From Campylobacteraceae bacterium (lineage in GTDB: Bacteria > Campylobacterota > Campylobacteria > Campylobacterales > Sulfurovaceae), in NCBI GenBank assembly GCA_027081405.1, contig JALWKO010000053.1, forward strand, positions 1-42,285: DNA of 42,285 nt, written 5' to 3'. Below, one piece after another: positions 7,321-15,924 of the stretch (the first letter of the stretch is position 1; every line of letters begins with the position of its first letter). The notes below the pieces were generated by a model that worked only from the letters and a program-made list of their open reading frames with translations, did no database searches and was not told where the DNA came from. The translations under genes and the position numbers were made by a program.

Positions 7321-8034
7321 ATGAAAATCGTGATGAGACTTTATCAAAAAGAATTCCAGAGCGCGTTTCAAGCCTCCGTCCCGGTGATGCTCGGATATCT
7401 GGTACTAGGCTTTTCGTTCGGATTGCTGGGTGTGAGCATGGGGCTGGCCTGGTACTGGCCGGTATTGATGTCGTTGCTTATCTATGCCGGGGCGCTGCAG
7501 TTTCTCGCACTCGGAATGATCGAAGCCAAGACCGGTTTTGGATCGCTTTTTATCGCTTCGCTTTTCGTCAACAGTCGGCAAGCGTTTTACGGCCTTTCGC
7601 TTCTGAACCGTTTCAGGAGGATGGGATCGCTCAAACCCTATATGATCTTTGCGCTTACTGATGAAACGTATGCATTGTTGACTACGTTGCGTCCGGAAGA
7701 GGGGATCAACCGTCGGTATTACGCGTTTTATCTTACACTTCTGGATCATCTTTATTGGGTGACGGGGACGCTTGCGGGGGCCCTTTTCGGTGCGGCGGTC
7801 CATTTCGATAGCCGGGGGATCGATTTTGCGTTGACAGCACTTTTTGTGGTTTTGGCGATCGAGCAGTACAAAACCTACCGTACCTGGATCCCTTTTGCCT
7901 TGGGGGCTTTCGCCAGCGTCGTAGCGATCGCGCTGCTACCGGAGCGGCAAGTGCTCCTGGGGGCGATCGTGATCGCATTGGCCGGGATGTTCACTTTCAG
8001 ACCGTTGCTCGAAAAAGGAGATCGAGATGGATAA
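7321..8034 (+). CDS. azlC: AzlC family branched-chain amino acid exporter, large subunit
   Basis: A 237-residue polytopic membrane protein beginning YQKEFQSAFQASVPVMLGYLVLGFSFGLLG, the conserved N-terminal AzlC block, followed by AGALQFLALGM and FVNSRQAFYGLSLL. AzlC with AzlD forms an exporter of branched-chain amino acids and analogues (in E. coli the homologous YgaZH exports valine; family knowledge). The start is uncertain: ATG 7321 directly follows AAAAGGG, while ATG 7333 lies 12 nt after it. It overlaps azlD by 8 bp. Its position after an HTH-cupin regulator suggests that protein controls export. Confidence 0.88.
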   Translation: MKIVMRLYQKEFQSAFQASVPVMLGYLVLGFSFGLLGVSMGLAWYWPVLMSLLIYAGALQFLALGMIEAKTGFGSLFIASLFVNSRQAFYGLSLLNRFRRMGSLKPYMIFALTDETYALLTTLRPEEGINRRYYAFYLTLLDHLYWVTGTLAGALFGAAVHFDSRGIDFALTALFVVLAIEQYKTYRTWIPFALGAFASVVAIALLPERQVLLGAIVIALAGMFTFRPLLEKGDRDG

Positions 8035-8350
8035 CCCTTCGTATCTGTTGGGCGCCTTAGGGGTTCTGGCCACCGGCAACCTGATCACACGGGCGCTTCC
8101 GTTCGTCCTCTTTTCGAGGCGGCGACCGCCGGGCTGGGTGTTTTTCATCGAGCGCAATTTCTCACCGGTGATCATGACGATCCTGGTCCTCTACACCCTG
8201 CGCACGATCGATTTTTCCCACGCCCCCTATGGGGCGCGGGAGATCGCCGCGGTGGCGGTGACCGCGCTGCTGCATCTGTGGCGGGGGAATTATCTCCTTT
8301 CGATTTTCGGCGGGACGGCGTTTTACATGATCGTCCTCCGGTTCTTCTGA
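8027..8350 (+). CDS. azlD: AzlD family exporter, small subunit
   Basis: A 107-residue hydrophobic protein with about four membrane segments. ATGNLITRALPFVLF near residues 15-30 is the typical AzlD signature, and the later VTALLHLWRGNYLLSIFGGTAFYM also fits. It is the partner of AzlC in the inner membrane. AAGGAG lies 5 nt before the ATG, within the end of azlC, so translation is probably coupled. Confidence 0.87.
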   Translation: MDNPSYLLGALGVLATGNLITRALPFVLFSRRRPPGWVFFIERNFSPVIMTILVLYTLRTIDFSHAPYGAREIAAVAVTALLHLWRGNYLLSIFGGTAFYMIVLRFF

Positions 8351-8381
8351 GCTCCACAGCGTTTTTTCAGCCGTTTTCGGC

Positions 8382-8387
8382 TATACT
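8382..8387 (+). promoter_or_regulatory. Putative -10 box of the rpsB-tsf operon
   Basis: TATACT at 8382-8387 follows a T-rich stretch (8361-8376) that may stand in for a -35 box, as often in Campylobacterota. Transcription from here would give a leader of about 150 nt before rpsB, long enough for the S2 autoregulation known in other bacteria. Leader folding was not computed. The perfect small inverted repeat AGCCG-TTTT-CGGCT (8369-8382) overlaps the -10 region. Confidence 0.45.
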
Positions 8388-8545
8388 CGCGACTCCTATT
8401 TCCGTCCGTGGGGTAGGAAATACTCATGCAGTCATTCCTTGAGCAGGTTGTGCCCGTGGGCATTGAGGGCTGCAGAGGACCAAACCTGAGGTGATCGCCC
8501 GGCGATCCGAAACCCATTGTGACTATAGACAAGGAGCACCACAAC

Positions 8546-9352
8546 ATGGTAACGATGAAAGACCTTCTGGAGTGTGGAGTCCACTTCGGACACCAGACCC
8601 GCCGCTGGAACCCCAAAATGAAAAAATTCATCTTCGGGGAGCGGAAAAACATCTACATTATCGACCTCCAAAAGACGCTGCGCTACTTCAAGTACACCTA
8701 CAACGTCGTCCGCGACGCCGCTGCGGAAGGGAAGACGATCCTTTTCGTGGGGACCAAGAAGCAGGCGCGCAGCGCGGTCAAAGAGCACGCCGAGCGGTGC
8801 GGGATGCCCTATGTGGCCACCCGCTGGCTCGGGGGGATGCTCACCAACTACCCCACGATCCGCAAATCGATCCGCAAACTCGAAGTGATCGAAGAGATGG
8901 AAGAGAGCGGTCAGATCAATCTGCTGACCAAAAAAGAGGCGCTGATGCTCCGCCGCAAAAAAGAGAAACTCCTCAACTACCTGGAGGGGTATCGCTACAT
9001 GAAGGGGCTGCCCGACATGATCTTCGTCATCGATGCGGTCAAAGAGCACATCGCCGTCAAAGAGGCCCGACGGCTCAACATCCCCGTCATCGCGCCCCTG
9101 GATACCAACTGCGATCCCGATCTGATCGACTATCCGATCCCCGGGAACGACGACGCGATCCGCTCGATCAACCTGTTCTGCCGTGAGATCGCCGACGCGA
9201 TCCTCGAGGGCAAAGCGATCTACGCCGAAGAGCACGGAGAAGAAAGCGAAGAGCAAGAAGCCGGCGCAAGTGAAGAGGAGATCAAAGAGATCGTCGAGGA
9301 GGCCAAAGCTGAGGCTGAGGCCGAAGCTGCTGAAGAAAAGACGGAGGCGTAA
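8546..9352 (+). CDS. rpsB: 30S ribosomal protein S2
   Basis: A 268-residue protein with the S2 signatures [19 protein letters not shown] at the N-terminus and [18 protein letters not shown] and [29 protein letters not shown] further on. S2 joins the small ribosomal subunit late and helps bind S1. The acidic tail (from about residue 225, rich in Glu and Ala) is an extension also seen in related bacteria. ATG 8546 has AAGGAG 9 nt upstream. The upstream in-frame GTG at 8519 lies before that ribosome binding site and is rejected. tsf follows after 2 bp. Confidence 0.97.
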   Translation: MVTMKDLLECGVHFGHQTRRWNPKMKKFIFGERKNIYIIDLQKTLRYFKYTYNVVRDAAAEGKTILFVGTKKQARSAVKEHAERCGMPYVATRWLGGMLTNYPTIRKSIRKLEVIEEMEESGQINLLTKKEALMLRRKKEKLLNYLEGYRYMKGLPDMIFVIDAVKEHIAVKEARRLNIPVIAPLDTNCDPDLIDYPIPGNDDAIRSINLFCREIADAILEGKAIYAEEHGEESEEQEAGASEEEIKEIVEEAKAEAEAEAAEEKTEA

Positions 9353-9354
9353 CG

Positions 9355-10272
9355 ATGGCGAATTTCGGACCCAAAGAGATCAAGAAACTGCGTGAGATGA
9401 CCGACGCGGGGATGATGGACTGCAAACAGGCCCTCGCCGCGACCGACGGTGATATGGAAGCCGCCGTCGAGTGGCTGCGCAAAAAAGGGCTCGGCGCCGC
9501 GGCCAAAAAAGCCGACAAAGTGGCCGCCGAGGGAAGCATCACGATGAAAATCGGCGATCACAAAGGGGTGATGGTAGAGATCAACTCCCAGACCGACTTC
9601 GTCGCCAAGAACGAAAAATTCCAGACCTTCGCCAACAAAGTGGTGGAGCATGCCTTCGCCAACAACCTCGCCAGCGCCGAGGAGATCCTCGAGAGCGAGT
9701 TCGAAGGGGAAGGGTTCAAGGAATATCTGGCGCTCCAGATCGCCACGATCGGTGAAAACCTGGTCGTCCGCCGGGTCGCCACCATCGAAACCGACGAAAA
9801 CGGCACCGTCAACGGCTACGTCCACGCCGGCGGAAAAGTCGGCGTCCTCGTCGCGGCCCGCTGCGACAAGCCCGAAATCTGCCCCGCGATCAAAGAGGCG
9901 CTCAAAAACATCGCCATGCACGCCGCGGCGATGCGCCCCAGCTATCTCAACGAAGCGGCGGTTCCCGCCGAAGTGATCGAAAAGGAAAAAGAGATCGCCA
10001 GAGAGCAGCTCCTCAAGGAGGGCAAGCCCGAAAACATCCTCGAAAAGATCCTCCCCGGTAAGATCAAGCGCTTTTTGCAGGACAATACCCTGGAGAATCA
10101 GAAGTTCGTCATGGACGACAAGATCACCGTGGGCGAATATCTGGCCAAAGTGGCCAAAGAGGCCGGCGGCAGCGCCGAACTGATCGACTACGTCCGCTTC
10201 GAACTGGGTGAAGGGATCGAAAAGGTGGAAGAGGATTTCGCCGCCGAAGTGGCCAAACAGATGGGGAAATAA
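9355..10272 (+). CDS. tsf: Translation elongation factor Ts
   Basis: A 305-residue EF-Ts, the nucleotide exchange factor for EF-Tu. The N-terminal UBA-like domain reads IKKLREMTDAGMMDCKQALAATDGDMEAAVEWLRKKG. It is followed by the core marker VMVEINSQTDFVAKNEKF, which contains the TDFV contact to EF-Tu, and a second half ending in the helical C-terminal module. Length is close to the family norm. GGAGG lies 7 nt before the ATG, and the gene is in operon with rpsB as in nearly all bacteria. Confidence 0.97.
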   Translation: MANFGPKEIKKLREMTDAGMMDCKQALAATDGDMEAAVEWLRKKGLGAAAKKADKVAAEGSITMKIGDHKGVMVEINSQTDFVAKNEKFQTFANKVVEHAFANNLASAEEILESEFEGEGFKEYLALQIATIGENLVVRRVATIETDENGTVNGYVHAGGKVGVLVAARCDKPEICPAIKEALKNIAMHAAAMRPSYLNEAAVPAEVIEKEKEIAREQLLKEGKPENILEKILPGKIKRFLQDNTLENQKFVMDDKITVGEYLAKVAKEAGGSAELIDYVRFELGEGIEKVEEDFAAEVAKQMGK

Positions 10273-10381
10273 CCCCATTTGACCCCCCTATTCTTAAGTT
10301 CTTCTTAATTAATATCATTTTCCTTTCTTTTTTAGTATCATTGGGTAAATAAAAATTCCCATTTTTTGAGGAGTTTTCCCA

Positions 10382-11536
10382 ATGGAGATCGATTTGGAAT
10401 ATTATGCAGATTTACGGAGAGAACTGCATCAGATTCCCGAAATCGGGTACGAAGAGTTCAAAACTTCCGAGCGGATCGTCCAGGAGCTGGAACGATTGGG
10501 AATCGAGTATTATCGCGGGCTGGCCGGAACCGGTATCGTAGCATGGATCCGAAAAGGCAAGGCCGAGCGTTCGATCGCGTTGCGAGCCGATATGGATGGG
10601 CTCCCGATCGAAGAACGCAGCGGCGTGGCATACGCTTCGCGCCATCCGGGGATGATGCATGCGTGTGGGCACGACGGCCATTGTACGATGCTTCTGGCGG
10701 CGGCGGAGATGATTAAACGGGAGGTGGAGTTCGACGGAACGGTCTATCTGATCTTCCAGCCTGCCGAAGAGGGGGGTGCCGGGGCCAAACGGATGATCGA
10801 AGACGGTTTGTTCGATCGTTTCGCGATCGACGAAATTTACGGGATGCACAATCGTCCTAGCGAAGAGCTTGGGAAATTTCTTGTCCGACAAGGTCCCGTG
10901 ATGAGTGCGGTCGACCACTGGAAAATCGTCGTGGAGGGATGTGCTGGACACAGTTCACAACCCCATCGAACCGTCAATCCGATCGTAGCGGCTTCCCACA
11001 TCGTCCTGGCGATCAAGGAGATCTCGTCCACCGCGATCGATCCGGTCGAGTCCCATGTGATCACCGTAGCCAAGATCGAAAGCGGCACCGCGTTCAATGT
11101 GGTTCCCGGATCGTGTCGGATCGAAGGTTCGGTTCGGAGTTTCAGCGGTGCGGTACAAAACCGGATCGAAGAGTCGATTCGAAGCCTCGCGGGGCGGATT
11201 GCCGAAGGCTTCGGCGCCGAAGCATTGGTCGATTATCAACGGATCTATCCGCCGACGGTCAATACCCGAAGTGACGTGGCGCTCGCCGCGGCGGCTGCCA
11301 CGGTAGGAGAGGAAAACATCGATCGTGAATTTCCCTCCAGTATGGGGTCAGAAGATTTCAGTTTTTATCTTCAGCACGTTCCGGGTGCGTATGTTTGGAT
11401 CGGTTCGCGTCCGGACGAGGGTCCCACACCCACCTTGCATTCGGATCGCTATGACTTCAACGACTCCGTGATCCCCATCGGAGCACGTTATTGGGCCAAT
11501 CTGGTCAAAGAACGACTCGGGGAGGATCGGGATTGA
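10382..11536 (+). CDS. M20D amidohydrolase (HipO/N-acyl-amino-acid hydrolase-like)
   Basis: A 384-residue zinc amidohydrolase. Metal ligands and catalytic residues are visible in MHACGHDGHCTM (about residue 100), FQPAEEGGAGAKRM (Glu-Glu), IYGMHNRP and TPTLHSDRYDFND. GSEDFSFY and the dimerisation-domain histidine (AGHSSQPH) are also typical of M20D enzymes such as hippurate hydrolase and N-acetylamino acid deacylases. It probably removes an acyl group from an amino acid in the cytoplasm; the substrate cannot be read from sequence. GAGGAG lies upstream of the ATG. It converges on the ggt-like gene with a 24-bp gap. Confidence 0.9.
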   Translation: MEIDLEYYADLRRELHQIPEIGYEEFKTSERIVQELERLGIEYYRGLAGTGIVAWIRKGKAERSIALRADMDGLPIEERSGVAYASRHPGMMHACGHDGHCTMLLAAAEMIKREVEFDGTVYLIFQPAEEGGAGAKRMIEDGLFDRFAIDEIYGMHNRPSEELGKFLVRQGPVMSAVDHWKIVVEGCAGHSSQPHRTVNPIVAASHIVLAIKEISSTAIDPVESHVITVAKIESGTAFNVVPGSCRIEGSVRSFSGAVQNRIEESIRSLAGRIAEGFGAEALVDYQRIYPPTVNTRSDVALAAAAATVGEENIDREFPSSMGSEDFSFYLQHVPGAYVWIGSRPDEGPTPTLHSDRYDFNDSVIPIGARYWANLVKERLGEDRD

Positions 11537-11560
11537 AGAACGGGCGGCCAGACCTCTTCA

Positions 11561-13075
11561 TTACGAGGCGACTCCGGTCGCTCCGCCCCGACGGGGGTCC
11601 GCTCCTGCGGCAAACCGTGAGGTGACGGCGTTGACCCCGCCGAAAAAGAGGCTCTTCTCGTCGAAGAGGGTGGTTTTGTAGCGGCGGTTGAGCCGTTTGG
11701 CCACTTCGGGATCGAAGCCGGGCTCGAGGAACACCTCCCCCTTTTCGAAATGGATCCGGGGGGCGGCGATCGCTTCGTCGATGGGTTGCTCCATCCCCAG
11801 ATGGCGCAAAAGGGTCTGGACGATGGCGCTGCGGATCCGGTTGGATCCCGCGCTGCCGAGCACCAGATGGGGGCGTCTCCTCTGGAGGACGATCGTGGGG
11901 GCCATCATCGACGGGAGCCGCACCCCCGCCTCCCATTGGAAGAATCCGTGGGGGTTGAGATCCTCTTCGCCGAGCATGTTGTTCATCATGATTCCGCATC
12001 CGGGGACGACGATCCCGCTCCCCTCGCCATTGGTGGTGGTGGCCGCCGCGGCATTGCCCTCGGCGTCGTAGACGCTGATGTGGGTGGTGTTGCCCCAGAG
12101 GTTGAGGCGGCTGCGGTACCCCATCCGGTAGTGCTCCATCAACCGGGGGTCTTCGAGGATCCGTGCCAGGGACGGATCGTGGATCCTGGGGTCGACGTGG
12201 CTGGAGCGGAACTCCCCGGTGATCGCCAGGGCTTCGACGAAGCGGATCACCCCGTCGGGGTCGTGCAGGTCGATGGGTTTTTCGTCGAGCAGCCGGAGGG
12301 TGAAGGTGATGAGGATTCCCCCGGCGGAGGGGGGAGGATTGGTGACGCAGCGATAACCGCGGTAGTCGAATGTAAGCGGCGTGCGTCTGTGGACCCGATA
12401 GCTCGATAGATCTTCGTAGCGGAGCGATCCCCCCCGCTCCCGATAGAAGCGGTCGATGGCGCGGGCGATCTCTCCGGTATAGAAACACTCCGCCCCTTCC
12501 CGGGCGAAGCGCTCCAGGAACTCGGCGTAATCGGGGTTGAGATAAGGGGTTTCGGTGTCGATGAGCTTCCCCCCGGGGGCGAAAAGGGCGGCCGATTCGG
12601 GGGTGGAGCGCAGAATCGGCTCCAGCAGCCGGACGAAGCTCGCCTGCAGCGGTGAAAGGACGATTCCCTTCCGGGCATGACGGACCGCCGGTGCGACGAT
12701 CCGCTCCATGGGCAACCGTCCCAGGTCGGAATGGATCGCTTCGATCCCCGCGACGAGGCCGGGGACCGCGGTGCTGGCCGCGCCGATGTGAAACTCCTGC
12801 ACGGCGGTTCCGAAATCGACGTATATGGGAAAAAAATCGGGCGTTTCGGCCCGGTCGGGGGGGACATCGACGAAAAAATCGTAGAGTCGGCTCTCCCCTT
12901 CGCTGAAGGCGGTGAGGAATCCCCCACCCCCCAGGCTCGTGAGCATCGGTTCGCTCAGCGGCGCGACCAGAAGCGCCGCACAGAGGGCATCGAAGGCGTT
13001 GCCCCCCTCTTCGAGAATCTCCAGGGCGGCCCGGACGGTGCGGGGGTCCCCGGCGGCGACGATCCCTTTGGGCAT
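11561..13075 (-). CDS. Gamma-glutamyltransferase family protein, no signal peptide
   Basis: A 504-residue Ntn-hydrolase. The conserved NTTHISVYDAEGNAAAATTTN block (about residues 335-355) carries the threonine that in GGT is released by self-cleavage and acts as nucleophile. GNAFDALCAALL near the N-terminus, SLGGGGFL, NPPPSAGGILI and RLPSMMAPTIVL also match. Canonical GGTs are periplasmic; this one starts MPKGIVAAGDPR without a signal peptide and is shorter than the usual 560-590 residues, so it is probably cytoplasmic. Likely substrates are gamma-glutamyl amino compounds, but glutathione cannot be assumed. AAGGAG lies 5 nt before the start. The neighbouring carboxylate-amine ligase and glnA on the same strand point to gamma-glutamyl metabolism. 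Confidence 0.88.
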   Translation of the reverse strand: MPKGIVAAGDPRTVRAALEILEEGGNAFDALCAALLVAPLSEPMLTSLGGGGFLTAFSEGESRLYDFFVDVPPDRAETPDFFPIYVDFGTAVQEFHIGAASTAVPGLVAGIEAIHSDLGRLPMERIVAPAVRHARKGIVLSPLQASFVRLLEPILRSTPESAALFAPGGKLIDTETPYLNPDYAEFLERFAREGAECFYTGEIARAIDRFYRERGGSLRYEDLSSYRVHRRTPLTFDYRGYRCVTNPPPSAGGILITFTLRLLDEKPIDLHDPDGVIRFVEALAITGEFRSSHVDPRIHDPSLARILEDPRLMEHYRMGYRSRLNLWGNTTHISVYDAEGNAAAATTTNGEGSGIVVPGCGIMMNNMLGEEDLNPHGFFQWEAGVRLPSMMAPTIVLQRRRPHLVLGSAGSNRIRSAIVQTLLRHLGMEQPIDEAIAAPRIHFEKGEVFLEPGFDPEVAKRLNRRYKTTLFDEKSLFFGGVNAVTSRFAAGADPRRGGATGVAS

Positions 13076-13207
13076 GATACTCCTTTTTTTCGTCCTCTGT
13101 GGTGCGTATTGGGTTCTTATCTATTTTATCCCATTTTATGCACTCGGAAGCGCTTCAGATAGAAGATGCCTGGCGGCGCGGTGCATCTGCACCTTCACTT
13201 GCGACTT

Positions 13208-14311
13208 CTATTCGATCAGCTCTTCGCGGATCACCGCCTTGAAGTCTCCGGTCGTTTCGTAGATCCGCCGGAGTTTTCGGGCGATGGTTTCCCGGTCGAT
13301 GAGGCGGTGGAGCGCCTCGGCCCGGCCTTTGCCCCCCACCGCGTCGAGGGCTCCGGTGCGATCGAGGATCTCCACCAGTTCGTGGGCCTTTTGACGTATG
13401 GGGACCACCCGGTCCCCCTCGATGAAATTCCCCCTGAGTCCGTGGCGTACGGCGTTCCATTTGTTCTGTTTGGCGATCTGGGCGTAGACCCTTCCGATCG
13501 GATATCGGGTGAAATGGTACAAAAACGCCTGATAGAGGAGGGCGATCAGCGCCAGCCGCTCCCGGTCGTAGAAGGCGTCGCAGACCCGCAGCTCCACCGT
13601 CCCGAATCCCTGATGGATCCGGACGTCCCACCAGACGTCTTTGGCGCTGTGGATAGTACCGGTGGCGTAGAGCTGGTTCATCAAGCCGCAATATTCGGGA
13701 TAGGTGGAGAAATATTCGGGGATCCCGGCCCGGGGGAGCCGCTCGAAGATTTTGCTCCGGTACGACTGCAGTCCGGTGTCCTCCCCCAGGTGAAAGGGGG
13801 AGTTGGCCGAAAGGGCCAGGAAGAGCGGGAGGTGGCTGATCGTGGCGTCGTAGGCCCGGATCGCCGCCTCTTCGGTAGGCATCGCCACATGGATATGCAA
13901 TCCGCTGATGAGGAAGTTGCGCAGGACGATCTGGAGCTCTTCGGCGAAGGCGTCGTAACGGGGATCCTCGAACCGCTCGTTGTCCTCTTTGCACTCGAAG
14001 GGATGGGTCGCCAGCGCCGCCAGCGCGATCCCTTCGTTCTGGCCGATGGCGCGGAGTTCGTGGAGGGTCTCCATGACGAAATCGGCCGCTTTTTGCGCAT
14101 TGTCGAAGACGGGGGTGACGATCTCCACCATCGACTTGAGGAGTTCTTTATGGACGTGGGGACGGAGCCGATCGGGGAGCCGTTCGAAGATGTAGGGGGA
14201 GCGGTTGGCCGGCTTCATCGTCTCACGGTCGATGAGGCGTACTTCCAGCTCAATCCCAAGGGTCCATGGAGCGTCGGGGTGAAAAATCGAAGGGTCGCAA
14301 CCGGTTTCCAT
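13208..14311 (-). CDS. YbdK/GCS2 family carboxylate-amine ligase
   Basis: A GCS2-fold (PF04107-type) ligase of about 367 residues. The ATP/Mg-binding motif TLGIELEVRLID occurs near the N-terminus. KSMVEIVTPV, SGLHIHVAMP and FGTVELRVCDAF hold further active-site Glu, His and Arg. Members include bacterial YbdK with weak glutamate-cysteine ligase activity and plant-type ligases, so ATP-dependent joining of glutamate to an amine is likely. ATG 14311 is chosen because AAGGA lies 6 nt upstream; an in-frame ATG at 14338 would add nine residues and has no ribosome binding site. The position between glnA and a gamma-glutamyltransferase suggests synthesis and turnover of a gamma-glutamyl compound. Confidence 0.85.
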   Translation of the reverse strand: METGCDPSIFHPDAPWTLGIELEVRLIDRETMKPANRSPYIFERLPDRLRPHVHKELLKSMVEIVTPVFDNAQKAADFVMETLHELRAIGQNEGIALAALATHPFECKEDNERFEDPRYDAFAEELQIVLRNFLISGLHIHVAMPTEEAAIRAYDATISHLPLFLALSANSPFHLGEDTGLQSYRSKIFERLPRAGIPEYFSTYPEYCGLMNQLYATGTIHSAKDVWWDVRIHQGFGTVELRVCDAFYDRERLALIALLYQAFLYHFTRYPIGRVYAQIAKQNKWNAVRHGLRGNFIEGDRVVPIRQKAHELVEILDRTGALDAVGGKGRAEALHRLIDRETIARKLRRIYETTGDFKAVIREELIE

Positions 14312-14362
14312 TTCCGATCCTTGGGTGCTTTTTCCCATTATCCCAAAGAATGGGTTAAGTGT

Positions 14363-14390
14363 AATTGAGAATTGAGGATGGAGGATGAAG
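14363..14390 (+). repeat. 7-bp tandem array, 4 units (AATTGAG/GATGGAG)
   Basis: AATTGAG x2, GATGGAG, GATGAAG in exact 7-bp register, between glnA and the carboxylate-amine ligase gene. Same family as the other heptad arrays. Confidence 0.75.
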
Positions 14391-14394
14391 CGTT

Positions 14395-14411
14395 CCGTGC
14401 CCGGGGCACGG
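14395..14411 (-). terminator. Hairpin 3' of glnA
   Basis: A perfect inverted repeat with 7-bp arms CCGTGCC and GGCACGG around a 3-nt loop lies 6 bp after the glnA stop. No U tract follows on the minus strand, so it may protect the 3' end or slow transcription rather than end it. Confidence 0.4.
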
Positions 14412-14417
14412 AGGGAC

Positions 14418-15851
14418 TTAGCAGCTGAAGGTGCTCTTGACCTCGTAGGGGGTGGGGCGTCCCTCGACGGGGATCACCTGGGTTTCGAACTTGTAGTCGA
14501 TGTAGGTTTTGATGAAGTCTTCGTTGAAGACCGGAGCGAGGAAGCCGTGATCGCCTTCCAATGCTTGGAGCGCGTCCCGGAGGGTATCGGGGAGTTCGGG
14601 GATCTTGCGCTCTTTGAGGTCTTCGCGGGTGAGCTCGAAGAGGTCTTCGTTGGTGGGCCCGACGATCTCGTATCCCCCCGCTTTGATCCCGTCGATTCCG
14701 GCCATCATGAGTGCCGCGAAGCACAGATAGGGGTTGGAGCTGCTGTCGGGGAAGCGGGTTTCGATCCGGGTCGCTTTCTCGCCGGCTCCGTAGGGGATGC
14801 GACAGGCGGCAGAGCGGTTCTGGCTCGAGTAGGTGAGGATCCGGGGAGCCTCGAAACCGGGCAGAAGGCGCTTGTAGCTGTTGGTGGTGGGGTTGGTGAA
14901 CGCGGCGACGGCGGCGGAGTGTTTGAAGATTCCGCTGAGGTAATCCAGGGCGGTTTTGCTCAGGTTGGCGTAGCCGCTGGCGTCGAAGAAGAGGTTTTTG
15001 CCGTCTTTCCAGATCGACTGGTGGACGTGCATGCCGTTTCCGTTGTCGTTGTAGAGGGGCTTGGGCATGAAGGTCGCAGTTTTACCGTTGAGGTGAGCGA
15101 CCATCTTGACGACGTACTTGTATTTCTGGACGTTGTCGGCCGCTTCGACGAGGTTGCCGAATTTGACGCCGATCTCGGCCTGTGCCTGGGCCACTTCGTG
15201 GTGGTGCAGGACCACTTCGAGTCCGATCTCCTGCATGATCTGGACCATCTCGGCCCGGAGATCGACGGTGGAGTCGGTGGGCATGACGGGGAAGTATCCA
15301 CCTTTGGTGCGGGGGCGGTGACCGGTGTTGATCACATCCTCGTACTGGGCGTCGTCTGCCCACTCACCCTCGTCGCTGTCGACCCGATAGTACGATTCGT
15401 TGATCGTGTCTTTGATCACCACGTTGTCGAAAATGAAGAATTCGTTTTCGGGTCCGAAATAGGCCACATCGCCCACGCCGCTCTCTTCCAGGTACTTGAG
15501 TGCCTTTTTGGCAATGGAGCGGGGACATTTGGCGTAGAGGTCGCCGTTGTAGATGTCGTAGACGTCACAGAAGACGACGATCGTGGGATCGGCGGTGAAC
15601 GGATCCAGGAAGGCGGTGGGGACGTCGGGCTTGAGGATCATGTCCGACTGGTTGATGGGCTGCCACGCCTCGATGGAGCTTCCGTCGAAGGGGACGCCGT
15701 TTTCGAGCGTTTCGGGGGTGACGGCGCTCAGGCAGTAGGTGATGTGGTGCCAGGCTCCCTTGATGTCGGTGAAGCGGAAGTCGACGAACTCGACTTCGTT
15801 CTCTTTACAGAAAGAGAAGAACTCTTCGATGTTGTTGACAAATTTGCCCAT
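14418..15851 (-). CDS. glnA: Glutamine synthetase type I
   Basis: A 477-residue GSI enzyme making glutamine from glutamate, ammonia and ATP. Family motifs include [23 protein letters not shown], the metal and substrate site [12 protein letters not shown], the ATP region [16 protein letters not shown], and [15 protein letters not shown]. In enterobacterial GSI the adenylylated tyrosine lies in NLYDLPPEE. Here the aligned segment is [10 protein letters not shown] with Phe405, so this control by adenylylation is absent, as reported for Helicobacter pylori GlnA. AGGAGG precedes the ATG and TATAAT lies further upstream. The position downstream of the PHP gene and upstream of the GCS2/GGT genes fits glutamate-centred metabolism. 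Confidence 0.96.
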   Translation of the reverse strand: MGKFVNNIEEFFSFCKENEVEFVDFRFTDIKGAWHHITYCLSAVTPETLENGVPFDGSSIEAWQPINQSDMILKPDVPTAFLDPFTADPTIVVFCDVYDIYNGDLYAKCPRSIAKKALKYLEESGVGDVAYFGPENEFFIFDNVVIKDTINESYYRVDSDEGEWADDAQYEDVINTGHRPRTKGGYFPVMPTDSTVDLRAEMVQIMQEIGLEVVLHHHEVAQAQAEIGVKFGNLVEAADNVQKYKYVVKMVAHLNGKTATFMPKPLYNDNGNGMHVHQSIWKDGKNLFFDASGYANLSKTALDYLSGIFKHSAAVAAFTNPTTNSYKRLLPGFEAPRILTYSSQNRSAACRIPYGAGEKATRIETRFPDSSSNPYLCFAALMMAGIDGIKAGGYEIVGPTNEDLFELTREDLKERKIPELPDTLRDALQALEGDHGFLAPVFNEDFIKTYIDYKFETQVIPVEGRPTPYEVKSTFSC

Positions 15852-15883
15852 GGATTATCCTCCTGAAAAATTGAAGTGCACCC

Positions 15884-15889
15884 ATTATA
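15884..15889 (-). promoter_or_regulatory. -10 box of glnA
   Basis: On the minus strand TATAAT preceded by TG (extended -10) lies about 33 bp before the glnA ATG. No clear TTGACA-like -35 and no sigma54 GG-N10-GC pair is visible, so expression looks housekeeping. Confidence 0.6.
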
Positions 15890-15924
15890 CATCCAAAGCC
15901 CTTGAGCTTTTCCAAACGGGGTGC

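Noticed and set aside
10273-10381. Intrinsic terminator after tsf
   Set aside because: TGGG and CCCA before a T run give only a 4-bp stem with a 12-nt loop, too weak to call.
14385-15866. 493-codon open frame opposite glnA
   Set aside because: Shadow of glnA. Its composition (runs of Val, Gly, Asp and Glu) is typical of an antisense frame.
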